This document shows positions 9,430-20,035 of a stretch of 64,000 bases of DNA, in pieces. Both the position numbers and the translations under genes were made by a program. Below the pieces are notes generated by a model that ran no database searches, was not told the origin of the DNA, and saw only the letters and a list, made by a program, of their open reading frames with translations. Each line of letters starts with the position of its first letter. The first letter of the stretch is position 1. The stretch is from Micropterix aruncella (taxonomy: Eukaryota; Arthropoda; Insecta; Lepidoptera; Micropterigidae): positions 32,967,170 through 33,031,169 of the forward strand of contig OX155950.1 of assembly GCA_944548615.1 (NCBI GenBank). Reading direction: 5' to 3'.

Positions 9430-10192
9430 CATTAACATAAAAACAGTAGGGCGGTGTCGACTACAGCGGGTGAACCCATCACCCCAGGCTGGTTTAACGA
9501 TATATGATCGTTCTTTCAGCCGTGGGATGAACATAGAAGACTTAGAGACAAGACAATCTACCGTCTAGCACTGCCAACATGCCCGTTAGAGTAAAATCGA
9601 AGACTATCGCGGTTTCGTTTTCTATCCTATTTATAATGCCCGTTAGAGGCCAACGCCTTACGGCGAGGCACCGGGATAGGTACCCAGCGGGCAGCCCCGC
9701 CCCCTGATTACCAGTTTTGGTAGGATATCTCCGTCTAGAGTTAATCTCCAGGATACCTCTGGCGCTCTAGGCGCTGACCTCTCCTTATGAAGCGGTGATA
9801 CGGTGTCAACCGAATCTATCGCGGACCACGGCATCCTTTGCCCGGCTTATTCACCCGGGATCGGGTGGCCGAATGGTCGTTTCAAGAGCAGTTGTCCTAA
9901 GGTTAACAACCACCCCCACTCTATAGAAAACATTACTGTTCCTAGACTCCCCCCCGGCTGTTAGTCGGAGTGCACAATCGATTGGCTGACGCCGCACGGG
10001 GCGCAAACCATCCAGGCGCGCCCGACGTTTGACTCCTAGGGTAGACTGGCCCGCAGGCCAGCGTCCTACCCTGGCTCTCCATTCTGGGTGGAGGCCGCCG
10101 GATGGTTGTTGACCCGTGAGTATGACCGACCCTGAATGAATGGGTCTTCGTAGCCAACTCGAACAGGGCCCATTAGCTCTCATTAACATAAA
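9430..10192 (+). mobile_element. Internally deleted derivative of the R1-like LINE, copy 2
   Basis: Flanked by a 12-bp target duplication CATTAACATAAA (9430-9441 and 10181-10192), so it inserted as a discrete unit of about 739 bp. Its first 510 bp align with the 5' UTR of the LINE at 2.1-6.5 kb, including the shared runs ATCGCGGACCACGGCATCC and TTTGCCCGGCT. The 25-nt motif follows at 9958-9982. After that it matches the 3' terminal part of the LINE, including GGCCGCCGGATG. An about 45-bp imperfect duplication lies near 9575-9640 (CCCGTTAGAG twice). It encodes nothing and must have used enzyme supplied by a full-length relative. Confidence 0.85.
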
Positions 10193-10557
10193 GAGAATAA
10201 TTTTGTCGAAGAAAATATGCATTACAACAGGATATACTTCTAAATGTATTTTATTACTGCTAAAGAATGCCTTTATTCTCCGTCGAAACGAAGTACGTAT
10301 ACAAAAAAATACAGCAGTAAGTACTCTCTCATCATTGAATGTTCCGGTGAAAGAAGAAGTGTTTAACAGGAAACGTGACTCTTTTATGTAGACGTCGACG
10401 AATACGAGTGAACTAATAGTATCACTTGTTCTCCTGTTAGCTGCTGTCGTTGTACAGTATCGGTCTTCTAAAACTCGTTTCAACCTGGACGGACAAATAA
10501 CAGCTGTGACGACAGCGAGACCTGATAAATCATTTCTTTCTCGACGCATAACTCATT

Positions 10558-10767
10558 TCAATTACAAAGAACACGAGCAAGCCTTAGCGAGTCGGTAATA
10601 AATGCAACGCCGTGTGGAATTCCGATATGGACATTGGACAGTTTGTTTCGTGTCTGCTTGTGGCGATTTGTCTTAGTACGCTTGAATATTCTTTGCTTAG
10701 TTATTAATAGTAAAGGAATCGGTAAGACTAACAAAGTATTCGAGATATTACTGCAGAGATATGTCAA
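10558..10767 (-). pseudogene. Reverse transcriptase scrap
   Basis: Minus-strand frame with KLSNVHIGIPHGVAFI, recalling the RT motif before the YADD box (S..V.IGVPQGS.LGP). Basic residues upstream (NRHKQTRNK) fit the same region of LINE enzymes. Only about 70 codons remain and the glycine-serine of the motif is lost. Family not assignable. Confidence 0.45.
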
Positions 10768-12290
10768 GTATGAAATTCAAATGTAATGGAAAGTATCAAC
10801 TATCTCAAATCAAAATTGTAGTTTGGATTCAACTGTTTAATATAGATTTAGCCCTTGTTTAATTGTTGGGAAAAGATTATCTAAGAATAATATTTGAAGA
10901 TCTGAACGTTAGCTTAAAATATAACATTCTCAAACACTACTATAAAACGTATTACTGTTTCTTCGTTGATTTAGTAGTTCAATTTATATTCTCTCATTGA
11001 TATCTTTCTTTTTCTCTTTTAAAGTTGACAAGTCTTCTGCGCTGCTGTTGTGTCTTCTTATTCTACTGCTAACAGAGATCGTTGGTAACTTAGTATTGTA
11101 TTTTTTTAGTTCAACCTAAAAAAGGTATACTTATTTTAATTACTTAGCTATCCTAACTAGGCCTCGCTTGTAATAAGGTAGTCCTGTTTTATATGTATGC
11201 AGCAAAGCTTCCGTGGTATATATATTATTTGATTGTATACATTGTATATAATGAATAAAATTGTATATTTTATTTAAGTAGATATATTTGTATACATATA
11301 ATAACACGTAATATTATGAAACTTAAATATATACATAAATATGTATTATTAAAAATATATACATACATATACATACTTACGCATATACATTACACTTTAT
11401 AGGTTTGACAATTCGTGCGTTATTTTAGCATACAAATATATGTTTCCGAGTGTCTCCGTTTTTTGTCGACCCATAGTCAAAAGTGACTGTTAGGTTTTCC
11501 GTTACACCGTGACTAGCCCTAGATTTTAGTCCTGCAAAAAAGGACCGTTCATTTGGTTGAAAAGCCGAAGAGCAATTTAAGAAAATTGTTTCTGTCCAAA
11601 ACTTTTGCTCCTTTTCGGGATTAAGTGCTTTTTGTGTTATGTTACTCTTGTGACTTTATGGTGTGTTGTATATACATATAATAATATGATGATTCTTATT
11701 ATTATAATAATACAGTGCAATTGCCTTAGCGTATATCTGACGGACGTCTAGCACTTTAGATTCCATATACACGTTAGATTCCTTAATAGCGACTTTTGGG
11801 GCTTGATAAGAGGATCAAATGCTTGCAGCGAAGCTCTAACCTAAGCTACGATTCCATATGCTAGTAATTTATGGGCCAATGCAAAATATTTCATTCCTAC
11901 CAAATCATTCGATACGACATTTCTTTGTAACTTAAATTTGTGTATACGTTTTCTCTTAATTACACTAACAGGTATGTCATCGAGACCAGTTGATTTTTTG
12001 TTCTTTGGAGAGTCGATACATTTTTATATTTCTTGATTGTTGATCGATAGTCTGATCCTTATTAAATGTAGTTTATGTAGAACTCTTTGGATGCTTTCTA
12101 TTTTTCTAGTTTTTATATATTTTTGTTATTGAATTGCTGGTTCTCTATGTTTTCTCATTATTTCTGTTGTTTTTTATTTTTCTAGTTTTTATGTTTTTGT
12201 TATTGAATTTATGAATTTCTATGTTTTTTTTCAATTATTAGTTTTTTATATATTTTTTTATAATTTTATAATTTGAAATGTAATTTTATT
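10768..12290. other. AT-rich region without gene
   Basis: Strongly AT-rich with TATA/CATA-type simple stretches (11200-11400). A segment TTTTTCTAGTTTTTAT...TTTTTGTTATTGAATT occurs twice (about 12098 and 12176), a local tandem duplication. No coding signal is seen. Confidence 0.5.
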
Positions 12291-12367
12291 TGTAGAAATA
12301 CCACTAGATATGTAATTTCTATACTCAGATCGGGTTTTTGAAAATAAATTATTCTTATTCTTATTCT
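12290..12367 (+). repeat. Possible LINE 3' terminus with TTATTC tail
   Basis: Ends in AAATAAATTATTCTTATTCTTATTCTC, a short tandem tail of the kind left by CR1-like LINEs. There is no coding part. Assignment rests on the tail alone. Confidence 0.3.
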
Positions 12368-12429
12368 CACTTTCGTTGAAGTGAAAATTCTTCAAAAATT
12401 ATTATGTTATGATAAAACCAAACAGGCAA

Positions 12430-12610
12430 ACTCTCACGATAATAGAGGCGTGACTCAAAGGTCCCAGAGTAGAACCATGCGGAATTCCAATATGGCCATG
12501 GTACGGAGAACATCATCATTAATATCTGCGGGTATCAGAGGCAATAACCATTTCCTACGGCATGCCAGACGTCAAACTGCGCAAAAATAAGACCGCCATA
12601 TTGACAGACA
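12430..12610 (-). pseudogene. Reverse transcriptase scrap
   Basis: The minus strand reads HIGIPHGSTLGPLSHA at about 12445-12495, a clear relic of the RT motif GVPQGS-LGPLLF. Flanking frames are broken. It resembles the scrap at 10558-10767 (both have HIGIPHG), so they may be copies of one family. Confidence 0.55.
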
Positions 12611-12619
12611 ATTATTCAG

Positions 12620-13310
12620 CCGCAGCCGCAAATCGAGAACGGATATCGCGGAACATTTTAGTCGTACGTGACGGACAATCATTAATTAGTACGCTAGTCA
12701 CGTGGAGACCACCTTCGGATGGATGTTCGGCCTTATCGTGATGATCATATAATAAACTAATAATAATAACTCGTTATCGAACAAAACACATGACTATGAA
12801 CAATGGCCGACTTATTACATTACGACAATCTCTTACAATCAACCTTAGTATTATTAATAGAGTTGCCGCGTTATTCTAAGAATATACTTTACTAATTAAA
12901 TACTATGTAAAAATATTTATTGAAATCACTTAGAAAATAGATTATACGAAATAAATGTTAAATAAAAAAGTAATCAAAATACACCGACAATGAAAATGAG
13001 TGGGAGGTGGAAAGGTCGCTGTTAGAAATGAAATTACATTGAATACAATGAAAAAAAATAACGTACACATTTAAATTTTCGTACACATGTTGAACGTACA
13101 CATGTTAATTTTTGTAGAACGTCAATAGACAATAGTACTTAATACATTATTTTTTAAAAAGAACCGTAATTAAGATCCACTACTCACTTTACAGCAGATA
13201 CTAATATTGTCATGCAAATATAATTTTTATTTGTTAAGCTATTGCATAGCTTTTACCACGGGCCTAGTAGGCCAGCGCGGCGACCGAATGAAGAAATTTC
13301 TCAACGAAAA
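12620..13310. other. AT-rich region without gene
   Basis: AT-rich. Near 13238-13262 lies GCTATTGCATAGCTTTTACCACGG, similar to 13790-13815 on the other side of the foldback, which suggests related repeat ends. No frame of interest. Confidence 0.4.
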
Positions 13311-13580
13311 TTAATGATTTTAAACTGATAATTACGTCTAAACAAGTACTGCTTACGATTCGAAAAAAATATATGTTAAACAAGAACATTTTCATAATAT
13401 TCTTAGCTTCGAATATTTTAGATTTTGTTTATATTACATAGTGTAATTAATTTGTGAAATTAGGTCTAACCGAACACAAAAACGACTACTACGCAAATAC
13501 TATCTGGCGTATTATTATGAAACCTGCACCATTTAAAAAATAATTTAATTGTCTATCTTTTTATCTACGATTTTTTTCGA
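13311..13580 (+). repeat. Dispersed repeat Y, copy 1
   Basis: About 270 bp that recurs in the same orientation at 29461-29728 with roughly 90 percent identity by eye. Both start TTAATGATTTTAAACTGATA and end in TATCTTTTTATCT followed by GATTTTTTTCGAA. No terminal repeats or coding capacity are visible, so the class is unknown. Confidence 0.8.
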
Positions 13581-13623
13581 ATCTTCCGTTTTTTTGGTTT
13601 ATCGAATATAAAATTCGTGCTCG

Positions 13624-13717
13624 GCGCTCTATCGGAAGACGTTTAAATTATTCGGAATCATTTGCTTCCGCAGCCGCAAATGATTCGGAATAATTTCAAC
13701 GTTTTCCGATAGAGCGC
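13624..13717. repeat. Foldback, 42-bp arms, 10-bp loop
   Basis: Arm GCGCTCTATCGGAA...TCATTTGC (13624-13665) is matched by its reverse complement at 13676-13717, with about three mismatches. It would form a strong hairpin and may be a miniature element. Confidence 0.8.
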
Positions 13718-15420
13718 AGTTAACTGATATAAGAAAAAATAAAATAAATAAAATAAATAAATAATTATAATTGCATAAGTTGTTTAAAATGCTATGCAAT
13801 AGCTTTACCGCGGCAGTCCCCGAGTGCCACACGTATTTTTTTTTTCTTGAATTGTTTTTAATGGTCTTTATGTGTAATAAGCCAAATGATTAAGAAGGAA
13901 TAGACTAAAAACAGAACTGAAAATAAGTAAGGTAACCGAAAAATCCTTTAGTTGTAGTAGAATAATAAACGTAGTGAGTGAATCTGAAAAATAAGTAATG
14001 AATATTAACACCATGCATATTTAACATTCAAATAGTCTTTCATGTTGTAATGCTTCTTTACAAAGTAGGTTTTAATACGACGCTTAAATTATTTTACTGG
14101 CAACTCTAATTCTGGAATGGAGGAATTATGTTATAGAAATAGATACATGGTCCAATTAAAGAAGTTCCGACCGAAGACCGACCGAAGACCGACGACGAAA
14201 CGGAACTATTTCCAGATGAATGAGTTTTTAACGTTATAGATTATATTAATTGTTTTAGGATTAAATAATGTATGTTTTCAAACAATGTCAAGCCAATATC
14301 GATGTTTCAATATAGGTGTCACTGAATCACCATCGTGTTCGTCGAAATGTTTTCGAAAGCACTTCTGTGGCCATAGTGGCACGTGAGTGCGGTGAAGTAC
14401 GTGCAATCGACAACGGGTGCGTCATATGCAATGACAACATTCCTCTATCTCTATTGACAGTCATGCTGGACAGCGCATAATACGTGGTGTCAAACAAGAA
14501 TTAAAATAAGCCATAGATATTTTGCTTAGTAAATATTTGGAGAGCGGTAATTAGTATTAGCGGTTACGGGATATGCAAGTCTTATGTCAAGTCTTCAACT
14601 TATTCTGTGTCACTTAACCTCTTAACAAATTAGGAGAATCAGTACTTTAAGTTGTTTTATTATAATACTGTTATTTATTGCATTTTAAAACTAACTAACT
14701 AGTTTTATCGGTCCTATTTAATAAGTAGTTTTTCATGTTTTTTCTGATTTGTAGCTACACTCGAAGGAATTTTCTGACATCAATTTCGCTCTTATTACAT
14801 TCCAACTGTCAATTACTATTTGCGCCATTCATCAATTAGCTTTTACTCGTTTCGATTGATTATGATAGTATTAACAAATCAGTTTTCCTAACAATTTCAG
14901 TTCGCGTAATGGATGCTATCTAGAAATTCCTTTGGTCAATTTAGGCATTGGGGACCACTTCATATATGAATTTACCTATCGCATTTTCCTCCAAATGTCA
15001 GACCTCTTTTATCCCCCTACCCACGATGAATTAATCGAGATTTATGGGTGCGAGTCTCCGCCATTATCCTCCCAGGCGCAGAACGAGCCTTTTAGACCTT
15101 AACCTCGACGCTAAGTTGAAGGAACCCATTTCGGGATGTATAATCGATTACAGATATGGTCGGCTTCAGAGGCGTACTTTGCATACAGAAGCGGTTTCGA
15201 AAGTTATGCTTTTGTATATAAAATCGCTCGACAGACCTTGATATAACCGCATGCGAAAAATCAGATATTGACTTTACTCTGCCACTTTGCTAACTATATG
15301 TTTGTTTTGATGTGTGATTATAGTGGACAGAATACAATCTAAGAAAAATATAGGTTCTCTAATTTATATTTAAAATAAATTGATTTCATGTCTATGTACA
15401 TAATAATTTATCTCTATCTG
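13718..15420. other. Region without recognised gene
   Basis: Mostly AT-rich. A short direct repeat of GACCGACCGAA type lies near 14167-14192. An open frame at 15044-15241 has no known domain. Nothing else was recognised. Confidence 0.45.
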
Positions 15421-15705
15421 TTTGTTTGTTTGTTTATTTCTACTCTTTATTGTAAAATTTCACAATGGGCGGGTTTATTGTCATATGACTATTTCTTACA
15501 ACCAACCTACTATGACGTTTTTATATGTATGCGTGCGTGTAACATGTATGTAAGTGTGTGCCTTGTTATTGCATTCGATCGAAAGAATTGAAAATGCAAT
15601 TCCGTTAATTTTATCCCAACGGAAAATGGTGACCCAGCCGGGAATCGAACCCGGGACCTTACAATGTTAGATCAGGCGATCTAACCACTATGCCACCGGG
15701 CTGTG
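15421..15705 (-). mobile_element. tRNA-derived SINE, copy A
   Basis: On the minus strand it starts with a tRNA-like head containing a perfect A box (TGGCATAGTGG, 15695-15685) and B box (GGTTCGATTCC, 15651-15641), the internal promoter of RNA polymerase III. A body of about 200 bp follows, with a (AAAC)n tail at the left end. A short duplication TCTATCT lies on both sides (15413-15419 and 15708-15714). Related copies are at 18731, 19840, 35865 and 55861. It is a repeat family, not a functional tRNA gene: the anticodon stem does not fold well. Confidence 0.85.
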
Positions 15706-15886
15706 TGTCTATCTATATTGTAAGGTTTCGGTTCGCGAATAATTAACATTAGTATTCATTTAACAACCGTAAGTATGGATTTAAAAGGACATTGATTTCG
15801 TGAAAACAAAAGGTGAAATACGATCAATAAAAAAATATTTTATGTCAGGTAAAATTCTTAATTTGTCGAAGAACTGGTATACCTAA
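15706..15886. other. Spacer
   Basis: Short AT-rich spacer between the SINE and the RT fragment, no feature. Confidence 0.4.
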
Positions 15887-16126
15887 TTGAAAATACTGTC
15901 TCATTATGAGTTCGAAAACTTACTCTTCGGAAATCAGTTTTGCTTTAGGCAGGGTCGAGGTACAAACTATACAATAAGTTGTGTTACTGAGTTTATTTCC
16001 AGTAATATGGTTAAAAAAGAAAACCATAAGCAAAACCACAACTTTGGCCTGTCTAAGGCCTTTGATGCTCTCCCGTGTGATATTGACGACGGTATGGAAA
16101 ATAGGTCGTTTAGTCGCCAGAATTGA
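15887..16126 (+). pseudogene. Reverse transcriptase fragment of a LINE
   Basis: The 79-codon frame reads GNQFCFRQGRGTNYTISCV, then FGLSKAFDALPCDI. These are RT motifs 2 and A of CR1/jockey-like LINEs (NQFGFR-G-ST, then DLSKAFD with the first catalytic Asp). The catalytic Asp before LSKAFD has become Gly and the frame stops soon after. Dead fragment with no 3' end. Confidence 0.65.
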
Positions 16127-16164
16127 CCTTATATGAAGTAACAGTTATAAACAAATATTTAAGT

Positions 16165-17995
16165 CAGTGATACCAAGGTGTGCGTCGTGGCGCCACGGGG
16201 CGCTGTAAAAACCGCTAGACACTCCTGCGAACGCGAACCGGTTCTGTTCACCGGTTACGTTTACCGAACCGGTTCAGTTCAGAATCGGAACACCTCGGCG
16301 AACCAGTTTAGTTCCTACATAACAATCGGAGTGAACATCTGAGAAGAAAGTAAGCGGTTTTAAGACACCCGCTGCCGGAGAAACGCCCGCTTTGTTTCAG
16401 TATGTTGTGTTTTGGTAAAGTTGTAACAAAATGGAAATATTTTTATAAAATAAGCAAATTGATAGTATTTACGAAAGTAAAACAAAAAAAACAACGGAAA
16501 TATCGTAAATATGATGATAACTATTTGAATGTTGCCTTTACTTATGTAGAAGTAAACAATGAAGATAGACGGCAGTGTGTGTGTGCTCTGTTCAATATTT
16601 CTATCGCCCGAGTGTATGCTCCCAAGTAAGCTAAAGCGACATGCCAAAACCAATCACTCTAACATGTAAAATCTTACGGTTTCTCTAGTAGGAATTTGCA
16701 AGATTTACTAAAACAAAAAACTGTGTTTTTTAAACAAGCAACGCACTGCTAGCATCTTTTAAAGTCGCATACAGAGTGGCGAAGTGCGAAAATACCTCAC
16801 ACGATCGCAGAAGAGCTTATTCTACCGGCTGCTATTGACATGGATACTTTGCTAGAAGAATCGGCGGAACATTTAATTTCACAGGTACCTTGGTCCATCA
16901 ATACTATTAGTTGAAGTATCCATCATACGAGTATATATCTCTGAATCGTAATAATCCATTAATAGAGCAAATGTAAGCCACGGAGTTTTGGTCTGCAACT
17001 TGATAAGGCTACTGACAGTAACAAAGACGCACACCTTATTCGTTACGTCAGCTGGGTTTTAATATTATCGACCAAGACCTTCTGTATTGCAAAATATTAT
17101 TGGGAGCGAAAAGGCTCGACTTATTTGAGATGCTTGACAAGTTAATAACCGATAATGATTTGGAATTGGAAAAGTGCATCGGTATTTTGTACTGATGGAG
17201 CTCGATCAATGTCTGCTCACTATGGAGGGTTGCAGGAAATCCCAAAGTCGCAAATTGCAACAAAGTCGATGACCTCTTTATTGAATTTGTTACTAGAACC
17301 TATCGTAGACGTAGTAAATTACATATAAAAAATAGGCCACTTAAAGCCAGATTTTTAAAAAGCTATGCATGGAAATGGGAGCTGAACACATGGCTCTGCT
17401 ATACTACTGCAATTCACGATGGCTTTCATGTGGCAACGTCTTATTCCGTGCATTCCATCTACATCAAAAAATTCAAGTACTTCGGAAAGATGCAGCTGTG
17501 GATAATAAATATCAATGCCAATGATGGTCAACATTCTTTCCCTGAATTGCAGATATACGTGATCTGTAATAAAGTCTTTGTTTCAAAAGACCCCTTCTTT
17601 AACAACAGCTCTCAAGGCTCACTGGCCGGTTAGTGATATACTTTGAGGAAGAAAATGTCGAGAATTTTGCGTGGGTCCTAGGTCCGATCCGTGCTCAAGC
17701 TCCACCATAATTTATTTCACAGGAAGAGGAGAGTCTAATGAAACACCCGAAAACATCTCTACTTGCGAAAACACCTGAAAACATCTTGGCCTGTCCCGAT
17801 TTACTGGAGTTTTGAATATTAATCAAAATTGAATTTCCAACTCTGAGTTCAAACTCTATATGAATCCTCATTCTCTTTGCGACAACCTATTTATGCAAAG
17901 CCGTTTTTTCATCTATAGCTGTAATAAAAAGCCAATATAGCTCAAAAATCGATGCGCAGCAAGAAATGAGAGTGTCATGTCAAACCTTATTACAC
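16165..17995 (+). pseudogene. BED-type hAT transposase pseudogene
   Basis: Several frames together give the order of a ZBED/FAM200-like hAT transposase. A BED zinc-finger area comes first (16490-16660, KQRKYRKYDDNYLNVAFTYV, RRQCV). Then come IPHTIAEELILPAAIDM (about 16790), CTDGARSMSAHYGGLQE (about 17189, holding a catalytic-type Asp), LLYYCNSRWLS (about 17397), YFEEENVENFAWV (17640) and the C-terminal dimerisation region FATTYLCKAVFSSIAV...QQEMRVS (17876-17980). A hAT-like terminus CAGTGATACC lies at 16165. Multiple frameshifts and stops make it non-functional. No right terminus was found. The wild-type protein would cut and join DNA at hAT ends. Confidence 0.8.
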
Positions 17996-18334
17996 GTTAT
18001 TGAAATTGGGTGGCTTTCAGCAAGCCTACATTAAGCATTACGGTAAGTTACTTGTCATTGAAGATTTTCACCATTTATTCCTTCTTTTCTTGTATTTTGA
18101 TATTTTAAGGTGATAGTATTTGTGAGCTATATTGGCTTTGTGATATTTTAAGGTGATAGTATTTGTGATTTAATCTTATTAAATGTAAGCTTACCATTGT
18201 GACGTCTATTAAAGAGTTGTTTTCATTTTTGTACCTGATGTATGTCATTATAAGCAATGACATATGTTGGCAAAGGCACCGGTACAACATACTTAACCTC
18301 TAAGTGCGTAGCGGATGGATACCATTTGGTTACC

Positions 18335-18420
18335 GCTGGTATAACTGATAAAATGATCGTTAAATATGGTGTACCTCAAGGAAATAATATCTTGAAACCC
18401 ATGTATGAAATCAAGGAATA
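18335..18420 (+). pseudogene. Tiny reverse transcriptase scrap
   Basis: KYGVPQGNNILKPM reads in frame at about 18362-18405. This matches the GVPQGS-LGP motif of LINE RTs. Nothing convincing on either side. Confidence 0.4.
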
Positions 18421-18730
18421 ACAATTCCAATATATGCGTTATTTATTGTAGTAAAATTACGTAGAACCCCAAACATTACAATGCATTACTTTAAGAAGCA
18501 TTCATGTCAAAGTTTAAGAAAATGGAATAACGCATTTGGGAATAACGCATACCTCACATCACAAAAAAACAGACAAAAAGCAAAAAACGGCGACTTTTGC
18601 TCGGTCGACTGTCGTTTTTGTGTAATTGCTAGCAATACCAATAAGGTTAACTAACTCTTCTCACCGATAGCGAATTCTCTCTTCCAACTGATTAAGGTAT
18701 TGTGTATTGATTGCTTTTCTTAGTAATAAG

Positions 18731-19015
18731 TTTGATTGTTTGTTTGTTTCGTTTCTATTCCTTATTTATCAATTTCACAATGGACGGATTTCTTATCATA
18801 CGACAAACTCCTACAACCAACCCTGCTATGAAGTTGTTATATGTATGTGTACGTGTAACATGTGTGTGTGGGTCTTGTGTTTGCACTCGATCGACAGCAT
18901 TGAAATGCGATTCCGTTAATTGTACCCTAACGGAAAATGGTGACCCAGCAGGTAATCGAATCCGGAACCGTACAATATAATATCAGGCGGCCTAACGACT
19001 ATGCCCCTGGGACGT
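18731..19015 (-). mobile_element. tRNA-derived SINE, copy B
   Basis: Same body as copy A (TTTCACAATGG, GCATTCGATC-like, CCTAACGGAAAATGGTGACCC), with (AAAC)n at the left and the tRNA head at the right. The A and B boxes are mutated (TAATCGAATCC, CGACTATGCCCC), so this copy is older and probably silent. Confidence 0.75.
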
Positions 19016-19544
19016 GTGACATACGTCTGTATTCTCATCGAGTTTTATGAGCATATCTCAACAATGGCAATAGTCGCATGGTGCAGAATACCTATCGTCG
19101 TCCATCACGAGAAATATGAAAGGGCGCATACCTGATGCATCTGAATGCATGGGACGTCTTTTAAAATAATGCAAGGCGCGGCCGGTCACGTTCTGATGAA
19201 TTGTACCGTGGACAATGCTCAATCGCGCCATCGTGAAATTTAAATATAAAGGCGGTCGATCATTACGTTTTGATTGCGGCCGAGCAGACGCGACGGTTCA
19301 TTGTAGGGCCGCATTATTGATGTCGTGTTTTGCACGCAGGCAGGATATGATGAGAAAACATGTTGGGACGAAGCTGATAACATGAAACTATTAACATTGA
19401 GAATTTTTCTAGTTTCGTACATGTCACGCGGTATATTGCCAAACTCTAAGGGTTTCAATAACAAATTTTGGTAATGCCTCAACAAGCTAGAAATAATTGT
19501 TCCCCAACAAGGAAGCAGATATTTACTGTCCCGGAATTATTCAT
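19016..19544. other. Region without clear gene; possible RT tail
   Basis: The minus-strand frame 19240-19485 lies just downstream of the RT fragment at 19545-19832 and may be its decayed continuation. I see no secure motif in it. Confidence 0.3.
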
Positions 19545-19832
19545 CAATATCTTCTAAAGTTTGTTATTTTTTCGATAAGAATTTCCATTTTGATAACTAC
19601 TGCAAAACACCTAGTATCATCAGAAAATGAAGTGAATTTAGACCATGCAGCGGTACTTGACTATGTGACTAAAAAAAGAGGATCTAGAATTGATCCTTGC
19701 GGAACTCCAACTGAGACGTGTAACCCAAGACAGGACAGTCCTTTCAGTATTCTTTCCGTAGAGGATGTGCTCAGCACGTTGTCTGCGTTTGGTAAAGAAA
19801 GATTTAATTAGATTTCTAGCGATTCCTTGCAC
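19545..19832 (-). pseudogene. LINE reverse transcriptase fragment
   Basis: Minus strand reads KSFFTKRRQRAEHILYGKN, then across a frame change GVPQGSILDPLFLV, and then FSDDTRCFAVVIK, the relic of the YADD box. The order and spacing are those of LINE RT motifs B and C. One frameshift and several stops are present, and the catalytic Tyr-Ala has become Phe-Ser. Confidence 0.65.
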
Positions 19833-19839
19833 CTTGGTT

Positions 19840-20035
19840 GTTTCTATTTCTTAACTGTGAAATTTCACAATGGGCGAGATTATTGTCATACGACAGTCTC
19901 TTAGAACTAACCCCACTATTAAATATTTATATATGTGTGTGTGTGCATGTAACATATGTGTAAGTAAGTGTATTGTTATTGCATTTGATCGATATAATTG
20001 AAATGCAATTCCGTTAGTTTTACCAACGGAAAATG
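19840..20035 (-). mobile_element. tRNA-derived SINE, copy D, head lost
   Basis: Body sequence matches the other copies (GAAATTTCACAATGGGCGAG, ATTTGATCGATATAATTG, CCAACGGAAAATGGGA). The tRNA-like head beyond the GGAAAATGG landmark is missing or destroyed. Confidence 0.65.

Noticed and set aside
15623..15705. tRNA gene on the minus strand
   Set aside because: The A and B boxes are good, but the anticodon arm does not fold and the sequence is the head of a SINE present in five copies.
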